64,000 bases of DNA from an uncultured Lachnospiraceae bacterium (GTDB taxonomy: Bacteria; Bacillota; Clostridia; Lachnospirales; Lachnospiraceae). The notes under the pieces are model-generated. The model ran no database searches, had not been told where the DNA came from, and saw only the letters and a program-made list of their open reading frames with translations. Numbering within the stretch: position 1 is the first letter of the stretch; every line of letters starts with the position of its first letter. Shown here piece by piece: positions 18,245 to 26,748 of this stretch. The stretch spans positions 62,001 through 126,000 of the forward strand of contig CAJTXA010000008.1 of NCBI GenBank assembly GCA_910579865.1, given 5' to 3'. The translations under genes and the position numbers were made by a program.

Positions 18245-19828
18245 ATGAAGGACAAAATAAAAAGTACATTGGAACGATTTTCAAAATCAATTGTACAGCC
18301 ACTGATGTATCTTTCTGTGGCAGGTACGATTTTGATTTTAGGTATTTTAATGACAAATACATCGATTTCTTCTAAGATTACTTTTTTGCAGGCAGCGCCA
18401 TTTCAGCTAATAGGAAAGTTAATCTATGATTCGTTGATGTTTTTAATCAATAATTTAAGTATTATATTCTGTGTGGGAATAGCAGGAGCTTTGGCAAAAA
18501 GAGATAAAGGACATGCCGCTTTAATTGCATTAATGTCTTATTTTATGTTTTTAAATGCCAATCATATTACACTAGAGTTTTTTAATAAAATTGCTGAACC
18601 TGGTATGTTAGGATTATATGGAACAGGTCAAGCAAATGTAATGGGAATTCAAGTGCTAGATATGGGTGTATTTGGCGGAATTATTTTAGGTTGTTTGACA
18701 GGCGGAATTTTTAATAAATTTGGTGGAAAACAGTTTAAAGGGTATTTTTCTATGTTTTCTGGCGTAAGATTTCCATTTTTACTGATGATTTTAGTATCTC
18801 TTGGAATGGGATTTATCGTAGCGTTTGTATGGCCTGTTGTTCAAACTGGAATAGCAGCACTTACTAATTTGATTAATCAAAGCGGAAATATTGGTCTATA
18901 TCTTTATGGTGTATTAAATAAACTTTTAGTTCCTACAGGGTTACATCATCTTATTTATGCACCATTCCAGTTTACAGATGTGGGAGGAACCTTGGTATTA
19001 GGAGAACAAGTAATTGCTGGTGCCTATCCAATTCGTGTGGCAGAGATGAATATGCCAGATGTGATGTTTTCCGATTCTACTTATTATAACAGTTATTCTT
19101 TTAATAATTTATTCCCATATATGGGTATTTGTCTTGCTTTTATTACAACTGCTTATAAAAAGAATCGAGAGAAAACAAAAGCAATGTTAGTTCCTCTTAT
19201 GGTAGCGGCTGTGCTTTCTTGTATTACAGAACCAATTGATTTTATTTTTGTATTTGCTGCACCAATTTTATTTTTCGTTCATTCTCTTATTAGTGGTGCC
19301 AGCTTAGTATTATTAAAGGTATTACATATTCCAGCATCTACAAGTGGTGGTATTGTAAATATTTTAATTTCCAATTTTGTTTTAGGAATAGAAAAGACAA
19401 ACTGGCCGATGCTGTTTGTTTTGGGAGCAGCCGTAGCGGTTATCTATTATTTCTTATTTGTATTTATGATTAAAAAATTGGATTTAAAGACACCTGGACG
19501 TGAGGAAGAAGTAGCAGCAGAAGCAGCAGCTCCAATAAAGGCAGCTCCAGCTCAAAAAAGTACAGAGAAAAAAAGTGCAGAGGAAAAAAATGCTGATGCA
19601 ATAACAATTATTCAGGGACTTGGCGGAAAGGCAAATATTGAAACTGTGGATAATTGTTTTACCAGACTTCGGGTAACGGTAAAGGATGAGAATTTAATTC
19701 AAGAGGATATCATTAATCGAGTAAAAAATAGTGGGATTAAACGAAAAGGAAAGGATATTCAGATTATATTTGGAATGCAGGTAGCTGCTGTGCGTGGAGA
19801 AGTAGAAGACGCATTAGAAAAGATGTAA
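18245..19828 (+). CDS. Alpha-glucoside PTS permease EIICB
   Basis: A 527-residue permease. The N-terminal EIIC domain (about 1-420) has about ten membrane helices and the GLHHLIYAPFQF and CITEPIDF segments typical of the glucose/maltose branch. An alanine- and lysine-rich linker (about 425-455) leads to EIIB with the phosphocysteine in VDNCFTRLRV. The C-then-B order and the GH4 partner match GlvC/MalP/AglA-type alpha-glucoside carriers. Phosphate should come from the EIIA encoded at 16867. The gene starts 15 bases after licT with AAGGAGA before its ATG. Maltose, isomaltose or sucrose isomers are all possible substrates. Confidence 0.87.
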   Translation: MKDKIKSTLERFSKSIVQPLMYLSVAGTILILGILMTNTSISSKITFLQAAPFQLIGKLIYDSLMFLINNLSIIFCVGIAGALAKRDKGHAALIALMSYFMFLNANHITLEFFNKIAEPGMLGLYGTGQANVMGIQVLDMGVFGGIILGCLTGGIFNKFGGKQFKGYFSMFSGVRFPFLLMILVSLGMGFIVAFVWPVVQTGIAALTNLINQSGNIGLYLYGVLNKLLVPTGLHHLIYAPFQFTDVGGTLVLGEQVIAGAYPIRVAEMNMPDVMFSDSTYYNSYSFNNLFPYMGICLAFITTAYKKNREKTKAMLVPLMVAAVLSCITEPIDFIFVFAAPILFFVHSLISGASLVLLKVLHIPASTSGGIVNILISNFVLGIEKTNWPMLFVLGAAVAVIYYFLFVFMIKKLDLKTPGREEEVAAEAAAPIKAAPAQKSTEKKSAEEKNADAITIIQGLGGKANIETVDNCFTRLRVTVKDENLIQEDIINRVKNSGIKRKGKDIQIIFGMQVAAVRGEVEDALEKM

Positions 19829-19868
19829 AAAATAGAAAACTTATATTTGAAAAGGAGGATAAAAAATT

Positions 19869-21218
19869 ATGATTATTACAATTGTTGGGGGCGGAAGTAC
19901 ATTTACACCAGGTATTGTGAAGTCAATTGCACTTAGAAGGGAAGAACTAGGAGTTGATGAAGTAAGGTTATTTGATATTGATAAAGATCGTCAATATAAG
20001 GTAAGCCTTGTAGTAGACTGGATTTTAAAAGATATGAAGTCTCCAATTCAGCTTACTGTAACAACGGATGAGGAAACTGCTTATAAGGATTCAAATTTTA
20101 TCTTTGCTCAAATGCGTGTAGGAAAATATGCAATGAGAGAACAGGATGAAAAGATTCCGCTTCGGCATGGTTGTGTTGGACAGGAAACTTGTGGATGTGG
20201 TGGTTTGGCATATGGACTGAGAACCATGTATCCAATGATGAAAGTTATTGATGATGTAGAAAAATATGCAGCAAAAGATTATTGGATTTTAAATTATTCT
20301 AATCCAGCAGCAGTTGTTTCCGAAGCTTGTCGTGTGTTGCGTCCAAATGCTAGAGTAATTAATATCTGTGATATGCCAATTGCAATTATGGAGATGGTAG
20401 GAAGATGTTTAAATGTTCCTCAGTTTACAGATTTTGATTTTAACTATTTTGGATTAAATCACTTTGGATGGTTTACAGAACTGACTTATCAGGGAAGGGA
20501 TTTAAAAAAGGAAATTTTTGATTATGTAATGGAAAAGAAAACATTGCTTCCACCAGATGTAATTGAGAAATTAAGAGAACATGAGGCAGTTGGAGAACGA
20601 CATCTGAATTCTTCTTGGATTCATACTTGGAATAATGTTTATAAAGTATTAAAGTTAAATCCAGAATATTTACCAAATACCTACCTTCAGTATTATCTGT
20701 TGTCAAAGGATGTAGTGGAAGAATCTGATCCAAATCATACACGGGCAAATGAGGTAATGGAAACAAGAGAAAAGGATTTATTTGAAGGAATTGATCATTA
20801 TATTGCAACTGGTGAAGTAACTGCAAAAGCATTTTATCATGGAGCACATGGAAATTATATTGCAGATCTGGCAAGTGCATTGAAAAATGATACAAAGAAA
20901 AAATTTATTGTGATTGTGGAGAATAAGGGTGCAATTGAAAATATTGCTGGAGATGCTATGGTAGAAGTTCCTGCTTATATTGGAAAGAATGGCCCTGAAG
21001 TAATTCGACAGGGAAAGATTGGAGATTTCTATAAGGGATTGATGGAACAGCAGCTTGCTTCTGAAAAGTTAATTATTCAGGGAGGAATTGAAGGTTCTTA
21101 TGAAAAGGTTTGGAAGGCGTTTACCATGAATAAGACAGTACCTTCTGCTACAGTAGCTAAGGCTATTTTAGATGATATGATTATTGCAAATAAGGAATTT
21201 TGGCCGGAATTAAAATAA
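19869..21218 (+). CDS. 6-phospho-alpha-glucosidase, glycoside hydrolase family 4
   Basis: A 449-residue GH4 enzyme that cleaves phosphorylated alpha-glucosides by an NAD- and metal-dependent redox/elimination mechanism. It shows the N-terminal nucleotide fold (IVGGGSTFTPG), NYSNPAA, the cysteine in ICDMP that marks phospho-alpha-glucosidases and binds Mn, and the metal histidine in GLNHFGW. Length is typical (440-450). A GGAGG site precedes the ATG. It closes the operon, releasing glucose-6-phosphate and glucose (or another sugar) from what the EIICB imports. The relatives are GlvA, MalA and AglB; which symbol applies cannot be decided. Confidence 0.92.
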   Translation: MIITIVGGGSTFTPGIVKSIALRREELGVDEVRLFDIDKDRQYKVSLVVDWILKDMKSPIQLTVTTDEETAYKDSNFIFAQMRVGKYAMREQDEKIPLRHGCVGQETCGCGGLAYGLRTMYPMMKVIDDVEKYAAKDYWILNYSNPAAVVSEACRVLRPNARVINICDMPIAIMEMVGRCLNVPQFTDFDFNYFGLNHFGWFTELTYQGRDLKKEIFDYVMEKKTLLPPDVIEKLREHEAVGERHLNSSWIHTWNNVYKVLKLNPEYLPNTYLQYYLLSKDVVEESDPNHTRANEVMETREKDLFEGIDHYIATGEVTAKAFYHGAHGNYIADLASALKNDTKKKFIVIVENKGAIENIAGDAMVEVPAYIGKNGPEVIRQGKIGDFYKGLMEQQLASEKLIIQGGIEGSYEKVWKAFTMNKTVPSATVAKAILDDMIIANKEFWPELK

Positions 21219-21252
21219 AATTTTAGTTGTTGGCAAAAAATCCAAATAAAAA

Positions 21253-21305
21253 GGGCATCTTTGCTGGTAGGAAACCATACTTTGCAAGGATGCCACTTTT
21301 TTGTT
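21253..21305. terminator. Terminator between GH4 gene and DUF4867 gene
   Basis: GGCATCTTTGC pairs with GCAAGGATGCC (one G-U) across a 20-base loop and is followed by T6. A-rich sequence on the other side makes it usable for the convergent minus-strand operon. Confidence 0.85.
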
Positions 21306-21308
21306 AAA

Positions 21309-21929
21309 TTATTTTACACAGATATTTTCGCCAACAAGCCCAAGAAAAGCTTGCCCTTCTAATCCAGAGTCTTTATGTGCAATTAACCATTTGTTTTTGG
21401 CAGTAAGAAGTTTCTCTTCTCCTTCTTTTTTATGTGAAGTATCTAATGCTAAGTTTGTATCTTTTGGAAGTACAACAACACAGCGGAATCCCTCTGGATT
21501 TGCATTGCATGGCGCATAGTGCAGTGTAGTAGCATAGATTTCTACTGCGGTATTTGCTGGCAGAAGAAAAGCTTCTATTTTAGAGGTATCATATGTAAAA
21601 TCATCTAGGATATCCTGCTGACAGCCAAGTAGTAAAATTAAGTCTTTTTGTGCGACATTGATTTCAGAAGAACGATGATATTCCACGGCATTTAAAAAAT
21701 AATTATTTCCATTACAGTATCCAATTTGAATTGGCAATTCGCCATATACTTCATTTTGGAATTGCTGGTAAACAGGAAGCGCTTCAAGTTTGCTGTCAGA
21801 AGGAATATAGATAACATCTTCTGGAAGCGGAGTATGTTCCATCTCATGTAAAAGAGCATGTGTATCTACATTTTTTAAGATACGTCCATATTTACGGAAT
21901 TTTGAATCAGTAATTTGATAGATTTTCAT
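21309..21929 (-). CDS. DUF4867 family protein, cupin-like
   Basis: A 206-residue soluble protein that I place in the DUF4867 family from its overall sequence (ITDSKFRKYGR start, IQIGYCNGNN, EVEIYATTLHYAP-type segment). The family has a predicted double-stranded beta-helix (cupin) fold and is often found beside sugar-catabolism genes; no reaction is established. Here it is the last gene of the minus-strand operon, 45 bases behind the PfkB kinase, with a GGAGG site before its ATG. A role as sugar or sugar-phosphate epimerase/isomerase would fit the fold, but is inference. Confidence 0.7.
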   Translation of the reverse strand: MKIYQITDSKFRKYGRILKNVDTHALLHEMEHTPLPEDVIYIPSDSKLEALPVYQQFQNEVYGELPIQIGYCNGNNYFLNAVEYHRSSEINVAQKDLILLLGCQQDILDDFTYDTSKIEAFLLPANTAVEIYATTLHYAPCNANPEGFRCVVVLPKDTNLALDTSHKKEGEEKLLTAKNKWLIAHKDSGLEGQAFLGLVGENICVK

Positions 21930-21974
21930 AAAAATCCTCCATTTTGTTATAATTTTTGATATAGATGTATACCC

Positions 21975-22931
21975 CTATTTTTTTAGAAATTGAAGTACTT
22001 CTTCTTTTGTTGGATAGGAATCAATCGCTCCATGCTTTTGTACACTTAATGCGCAGAATGTATTGGAAAATTTTAAATATTCTTGAAGCTCTTTTGCAGA
22101 AAGTGCTTCTATTTCTTTTTCACTTGCACATAATTGGTAGAGGAAAGAACCAATAAATCCATCTCCTGCGCCTGTAGTATCGATAGCAGAAACTTTTTTG
22201 CCTTCTGCTTGACAAGAGATAGTTTTTGTATAGGCTTGAGCACCGCTGCTTCCTGTAGTATAGATTAGCAGACGGCTGTGGGAAAGTAACATATCTTTTG
22301 CTTTTTCGATATCAGTTTCTCCTGTGATAAATGCAAGTTCCTCATCAGAGATTTTAAGAATATCGGCATAAGGAAGAAATTCCAAGATAGCTGCTTTTAA
22401 ATCCTCTGGACTTTTCCAAAGGGCAAGGCGAATATTTGGATCAAAACTAATCAAAGCTCCTTGTTCTTTTGCAGAGAGTATCGCTTTTTTATGAGCTTCT
22501 TTCATAGGAAAATCACCTAAAGAAACAGAACAAAAATGTAAAACGCCACAATCTTGAAACCATTCTTTTTGAATTTCATCTTCAGATAATAGCATATCAG
22601 CTCCTGGATTACGATAAAAAGAAAATTCTCGGTTGCCATCTGATGCAAGTGAGACAAAGGCAAGGGAAGTATTTGCTTTATCGGTGCGAAGAATATAGTT
22701 GCATCCGATATTGTGAGAACGAAAATCATCTAAGATTTTATCACCAAATGGATCATTTCCTAGTTGTGTAATCATCTCTGAGGTTCCGCCAAGACGAGTA
22801 AAAGCACCACATACATTGGCAGGTGCACCCCCTGTTTTTGGTGAGAAACTTTCTACTTCTTTGATTTTTTTGCCAAGCTGAGATGGGGCAAAGTCAATGA
22901 GTGCTTCCCCAATTGCAATTAATTTTTTCAT
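21975..22931 (-). CDS. PfkB-family sugar kinase, fructokinase-like
   Basis: A 318-residue ribokinase/PfkB fold kinase. It opens with IAIGEALIDF, has the sugar-site GGAPANV segment, the first PfkB signature region (GNDPFGDK) and the second signature DTTGAGDGF, where the aspartate is the catalytic base. The sequence resembles fructokinases (ScrK type), so ATP-dependent phosphorylation of fructose is the best guess. That would complete sucrose use begun at scrA/scrB, although the gene is 16 kb away and sits in an unrelated operon. The start at 22931 is preferred over an upstream one because AAAGGAATT stands before it and the upstream residues look non-coding. Confidence 0.82.
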   Translation of the reverse strand: MKKLIAIGEALIDFAPSQLGKKIKEVESFSPKTGGAPANVCGAFTRLGGTSEMITQLGNDPFGDKILDDFRSHNIGCNYILRTDKANTSLAFVSLASDGNREFSFYRNPGADMLLSEDEIQKEWFQDCGVLHFCSVSLGDFPMKEAHKKAILSAKEQGALISFDPNIRLALWKSPEDLKAAILEFLPYADILKISDEELAFITGETDIEKAKDMLLSHSRLLIYTTGSSGAQAYTKTISCQAEGKKVSAIDTTGAGDGFIGSFLYQLCASEKEIEALSAKELQEYLKFSNTFCALSVQKHGAIDSYPTKEEVLQFLKK

Positions 22932-22987
22932 AGTATTGAATTCCTTTCTTAGAGAGAAATAATAAAATTTGGTTTTGTATATTTTAT

Positions 22988-24112
22988 TTACCAAAATTTT
23001 ACTTCTGGTTTTACGATTCTATAACCTGCGCTGACCATAACTTCATTCCAGCAGTTATAACATTCTGGTAAATCATACCAACGGTCATTGGCTTTTGTTT
23101 CTGTTAGAGCAATTTTTTGTCCAATGAAAGTTTCACTGTTTGAAACAGGGACAGCCATTTTTTCGTCACTTAAATCCAATGTAGAGATAATACTTGGAAC
23201 AGTGACAATCGTTTTTTCTGCTGTTTCAACAAAAAGATTTTCGTTTTGGAATATCACTTTAATAAGTTTGTCATTTTCAGTACGGATTGTGGTGATTCCT
23301 GTATCAAATCCGCCTTCCGATGTAATTTTAATATCAATAATGGTACCATATTCAACAATTGGTTTAAATGGAATTTTCTTTTGGTCAAAGTAGCTTTGGA
23401 GTTTTTTCAAGGCGTCTTTTGTTGGAGTAGTTCTTAGAATATCACCTACTTCGATTGCTAGTGTAATCTGACCTAAAGCAGATGCCTGTAGATGTTGTTC
23501 TTGATTCATCATCCAAGCTGCAAAACCAATACCTTGATCAAATGCTTGACACATATATCTTGCAATTTTTTCGCAAGCAACACAGTCCATTGGATCTTCC
23601 GTTCGAGCTACAATCGTATCCCCAGCTTCACTTGCTAAAATAACAGGACTAGTTGGAATACCATGTACTGGTAATAGACCTGTATTTAGTTCAGGAACAG
23701 CACGTCCATTTCCATCTGTATCAATAATTGGAAGACCACATTTCCATGCGGCATATAATGGGAGCATGGTATTGCCGCCTCCCATTTCTCCAGAATAGAC
23801 ATAGCGCAACTCTTTTCCTTTGAATCTGGCTTCCTCTTGCATACCTTTTACTGCATTGACAGCTTCCTCTTGGAAGGTTTTTCCTTTTGTTGCTACAGGT
23901 GAACCTAATGCGGCGATCATAGTAGAAACTATATTTGGATCTTTTTCCATCTCTAAGATATCGATCATTTGAATTGACGCATTTGGATCTTCTTTATAGA
24001 TGGCTTCAATTAGTGCAAGCCCTTCTTCACTGGAACCACCGCCGCCTCCGCCGTAAAAGCTGGAACCATAAACAATATTTGTCAATTCTGTACGTTTTAA
24101 TTCTCTTGCCAT
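22988..24112 (-). CDS. DUF917 family protein (S-methyl-thiohydantoin desulfurase-like)
   Basis: A 374-residue soluble protein of the DUF917 family (PF06032, now named after an S-methyl-thiohydantoin desulfurase). Visible features: a glycine-rich GGGGGGSSEEG loop near residue 25, GEMGGGNT, and DTDGNGRAVPE. Members often sit with NCS1 permeases, hydantoinases or M29-like enzymes in nitrogen-heterocycle breakdown, which fits this operon. The ATG at 24112 is chosen because GAGAGG precedes it; an in-frame ATG 24 bases earlier has no site. The exact substrate is unknown, and DUF917 members are likely to differ in chemistry. Confidence 0.8.
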   Translation of the reverse strand: MARELKRTELTNIVYGSSFYGGGGGGSSEEGLALIEAIYKEDPNASIQMIDILEMEKDPNIVSTMIAALGSPVATKGKTFQEEAVNAVKGMQEEARFKGKELRYVYSGEMGGGNTMLPLYAAWKCGLPIIDTDGNGRAVPELNTGLLPVHGIPTSPVILASEAGDTIVARTEDPMDCVACEKIARYMCQAFDQGIGFAAWMMNQEQHLQASALGQITLAIEVGDILRTTPTKDALKKLQSYFDQKKIPFKPIVEYGTIIDIKITSEGGFDTGITTIRTENDKLIKVIFQNENLFVETAEKTIVTVPSIISTLDLSDEKMAVPVSNSETFIGQKIALTETKANDRWYDLPECYNCWNEVMVSAGYRIVKPEVKFW

Positions 24113-24151
24113 TTTTTTTCCTCTCATTCTTTCCATATCAAATGATATATT

Positions 24152-25099
24152 TTATAAATAGATATGTTTTCCCTTTTCTATAATGCATGTATCATCAAGC
24201 CAGACAGTGGGCGCATAAATAATCATATCATAGTGCATATCACAGTCTTGCTGTCCACCCATAAATAGGTTATTTCCACAAGCAACGTGGATTGTACCAA
24301 ATACTTTCTCATCCACTAGACCATTTCCAATAATCTTGCAGGTTGGATTTGTGCCAATACCAAATTCACAGACATGTTTTGCTGTATCTTGAAATTGGTC
24401 TAGAAATTCGTCAAATGCTTTTGCGTCGGGGCCTTCTGTTTTTATAATCCTGCCATTTTCAAAGGTGATAGTAAGTGGAGTTTCCATTACTTTAAAGTCT
24501 GCAATCACACCATCTACAACTAATATGCCATTTCCTTTTGTTTCTATTGGAGCAACCATTGCTTCACCAGCAGGAAGGTTGCCAAAGGCTCCTTTTTTGG
24601 TTAGTTTTCCAGTGTCCGCAATTCCTTGTCTACCATCACAAGAAAGGGTTAAGTCTGTACCAGCTTCCGTTGTAATATGTATTTTTTTTGCTTTTGTTAG
24701 TTTGTCAGCTAAAAGTGTTCCAATGCGTTCGATTTCATTGTAATTGGCACCCAATGTGTTTTGCACAATTTCTTCGGTAATGCCTGGCATAGAGGCAATT
24801 CGGCACCCTCTTTTGGTTGCTTCTGCTCTTCCTGTAGTATGAGTAAAAGAACCTGTGGTAATCATCATACAGACATCCGCCTGACTAAGAGCTGCTTTCG
24901 ATATTTCTGGCATTTCTCCAGAGTGATGTACCGGACCACAGACCATAACAGTCTCAATGCCTAAATCGTTACCTGCTTTTAGAAATTCTTTTGCTAAATC
25001 AAGTTGTTCTACATCAGTAAGGATTAGAAACCTTTCGCCTGGTTTTACACCCATGCAAGATGTAATCGAGAGCTTTGCAGCTTCATACGTTTGACTCAT
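24152..25099 (-). CDS. M29 aminopeptidase/NicX-like metalloenzyme
   Basis: A 315-residue enzyme related to thermophilic aminopeptidases (M29) and to NicX, the 2,5-dihydroxypyridine ring-cleaving dioxygenase. The probable metal ligands lie in the C-terminal half: CEFGIGTNPTC, TIHVACGNN and DMHYDMI match the E-x-GTN, H-x-A-x-G-N and H-x-D pattern of the family. The start at 25099 has AAAGGAGA in front and lies only 2 bases after the permease stop, so they are co-transcribed. With an NCS1 permease and DUF917 as neighbours, opening of an imported nitrogen ring is more likely than peptide cleavage. This is inference. Confidence 0.72.
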   Translation of the reverse strand: MSQTYEAAKLSITSCMGVKPGERFLILTDVEQLDLAKEFLKAGNDLGIETVMVCGPVHHSGEMPEISKAALSQADVCMMITTGSFTHTTGRAEATKRGCRIASMPGITEEIVQNTLGANYNEIERIGTLLADKLTKAKKIHITTEAGTDLTLSCDGRQGIADTGKLTKKGAFGNLPAGEAMVAPIETKGNGILVVDGVIADFKVMETPLTITFENGRIIKTEGPDAKAFDEFLDQFQDTAKHVCEFGIGTNPTCKIIGNGLVDEKVFGTIHVACGNNLFMGGQQDCDMHYDMIIYAPTVWLDDTCIIEKGKHIYL

Positions 25100-25101
25100 T
25101 T

Positions 25102-26391
25102 TTATCTCTCCTTTGCAAATGGATTGTATTTTGGATTTTTTACTATGATACATAGAATACAATAAATAATAATGGTTACAGCGATACCTACTAACTCTGG
25201 AATAAAGAATTTATCAAAGTATGTGGTTAATGCTCCACACAGCCATGCAAAAATGCCTAGCCAGTTGACACCTGGAAATGGTTTCCAACCTTCACTTTTT
25301 CCACGACCTATAATCCAGTAATCTGCAATAAGAACAGCACAGATTGGAGTAATTAGATAGCTAAGGATCGATAGAAAGTCTACAAAATAGTAAACAATAC
25401 CACCCAAAGAAAGCAAGATTCCAATAATACTGCAAACTGCAGTAACAATGGCTCTTTTGTCATCTTTCATCTTAAAAATATTGACAACAGCAATACCAGC
25501 AGAGTAAGCATTTCCTACATTGGTTGTCCAAGTGGCTAGAATCAGAACCAACATACCTGCAACAGGCAGTCCTACATTTGCGAACATTACTGTAATATCA
25601 GAGTCACCAGAACAGATTGAAAGAATTGCACCACATGCCAATGCTCCTACTCCTGCTGGAATTACACCAAATAAACAGGAAAGAGCAGCACTTTTACCAT
25701 CTTTACTATAACGGTTATAGTCGCCACAGGTTGCAGCACCAGAAATAAAACCACCAACAGAAAGTGTGATACCTATTATCATGCCATTATCATTAGAAGG
25801 CTGATAAGCAGATAGTACAGCAGCACCATTATCACCTAGTGCAATAGAAACACCATAAATTAAAAAAACAAATAACAATGGGACACTAATCATATTGAGT
25901 ACTTTGGTTAGACCAATGCCATAAAATGCGGTAATTAACATTAAAGTACCCCAGATAATACAAGAAAGCCATTCAGGGAAAGTGATACCAAAACTAGATT
26001 GTAGCAGTGTACAGAAAGAAGAAGCACATACAATTGTTTGATAACCATACCAACCAATCATAGATATTGCAATGATAAGAGAGAGACTAAGCTGAGAACC
26101 TCGATCTCCTAGGGCTCTAGAAACAGCAACCGTGGTTGGTCGTCCTGTTTGGGCAGACTGTGCTGCAATCAACATCATCAATGCGACAACGATACCATAA
26201 CCAATAAACATGGCAAGAATGGAATTTTTAAAATTTAATCCCTCAGATACCATAGAACCTACCATTAATGCGGGTACACAAATAACATTTCCTGCCCAGA
26301 TAAAAGCGATAGAGGGCCAGCTTTTTTTCTCATTGTCTGGAACAGGCTCTAGTGTAATTGTTTCAATATGACTTTTCTTTGTTTTAGTCAT
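25102..26391 (-). CDS. NCS1-family permease (cytosine/hydantoin/thiamine-type)
   Basis: A 429-residue, about 12-helix transporter of the nucleobase-cation-symport-1 family, nearest in look to CodB: WPSIAFIWAGNVICVPAL, SGAATCGDYNRYSKD and WTTNVGNAYSAG match conserved helices. It imports nucleobases or related small heterocycles with a cation. It heads the operon, 2 bases before the M29/NicX-like gene, followed by the DUF917 gene. A candidate promoter lies about 110 bases upstream. No deaminase gene follows, so cytosine as substrate is doubtful. A GGAGGAAAAA site precedes the ATG. Confidence 0.85.
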   Translation of the reverse strand: MTKTKKSHIETITLEPVPDNEKKSWPSIAFIWAGNVICVPALMVGSMVSEGLNFKNSILAMFIGYGIVVALMMLIAAQSAQTGRPTTVAVSRALGDRGSQLSLSLIIAISMIGWYGYQTIVCASSFCTLLQSSFGITFPEWLSCIIWGTLMLITAFYGIGLTKVLNMISVPLLFVFLIYGVSIALGDNGAAVLSAYQPSNDNGMIIGITLSVGGFISGAATCGDYNRYSKDGKSAALSCLFGVIPAGVGALACGAILSICSGDSDITVMFANVGLPVAGMLVLILATWTTNVGNAYSAGIAVVNIFKMKDDKRAIVTAVCSIIGILLSLGGIVYYFVDFLSILSYLITPICAVLIADYWIIGRGKSEGWKPFPGVNWLGIFAWLCGALTTYFDKFFIPELVGIAVTIIIYCILCIIVKNPKYNPFAKER

Positions 26392-26501
26392 TTTTTCCTC
26401 CTTTTGGTTAAACAGTAGAAATAATTCTAATATATGTTCTATTCTATAAAGCTTATATCATTTATTATTTTTTATAGTGTAGGCTAATTTATGATATATA
26501 G

Positions 26502-26530
26502 AGAGTAGTATAAAATAAGGGGATTGTCAA
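26502..26530 (-). promoter_or_regulatory. Candidate promoter of the NCS1 operon
   Basis: On the minus strand TTGACA (26525-26530) is followed at 17 bp by TACTCT (26502-26507). The -35 is perfect and the -10 moderate. The remaining sequence of this 357-base gap is AT-rich, with no gene or known riboswitch that I can recognise. Confidence 0.45.
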
Positions 26531-26596
26531 GAGGGGGAAATAGGTCATCTGGGAAATATAAAAAATTTTGAAGAAAGATTTTATGACAATTTATAC

Positions 26597-26641
26597 ACTG
26601 ACAATATAGAGAAGTTTATAAAAGCTCTTTATATTGTCAGT
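26597..26641. terminator. Strong hairpin downstream of the integrase
   Basis: ACTGACAATATAGAG (26597-26611) and CTTTATATTGTCAGT (26627-26641) form a 15-bp stem with one G-U pair. T-rich sequence follows on the plus strand, but the gene it could end (the integrase) is on the minus strand, where the tail is poorer in T. It may be a terminator or a recombinase-related inverted repeat. Confidence 0.5.
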
Positions 26642-26748
26642 TATTTTTCTAATCAGTTATTTTTAAGATAATTTATGATTCTTTTTCCTTTTTATTCTTC
26701 TTGTAATTTATCGATATGGATAAGTGAAACGAATAATTTTTTACTGTT

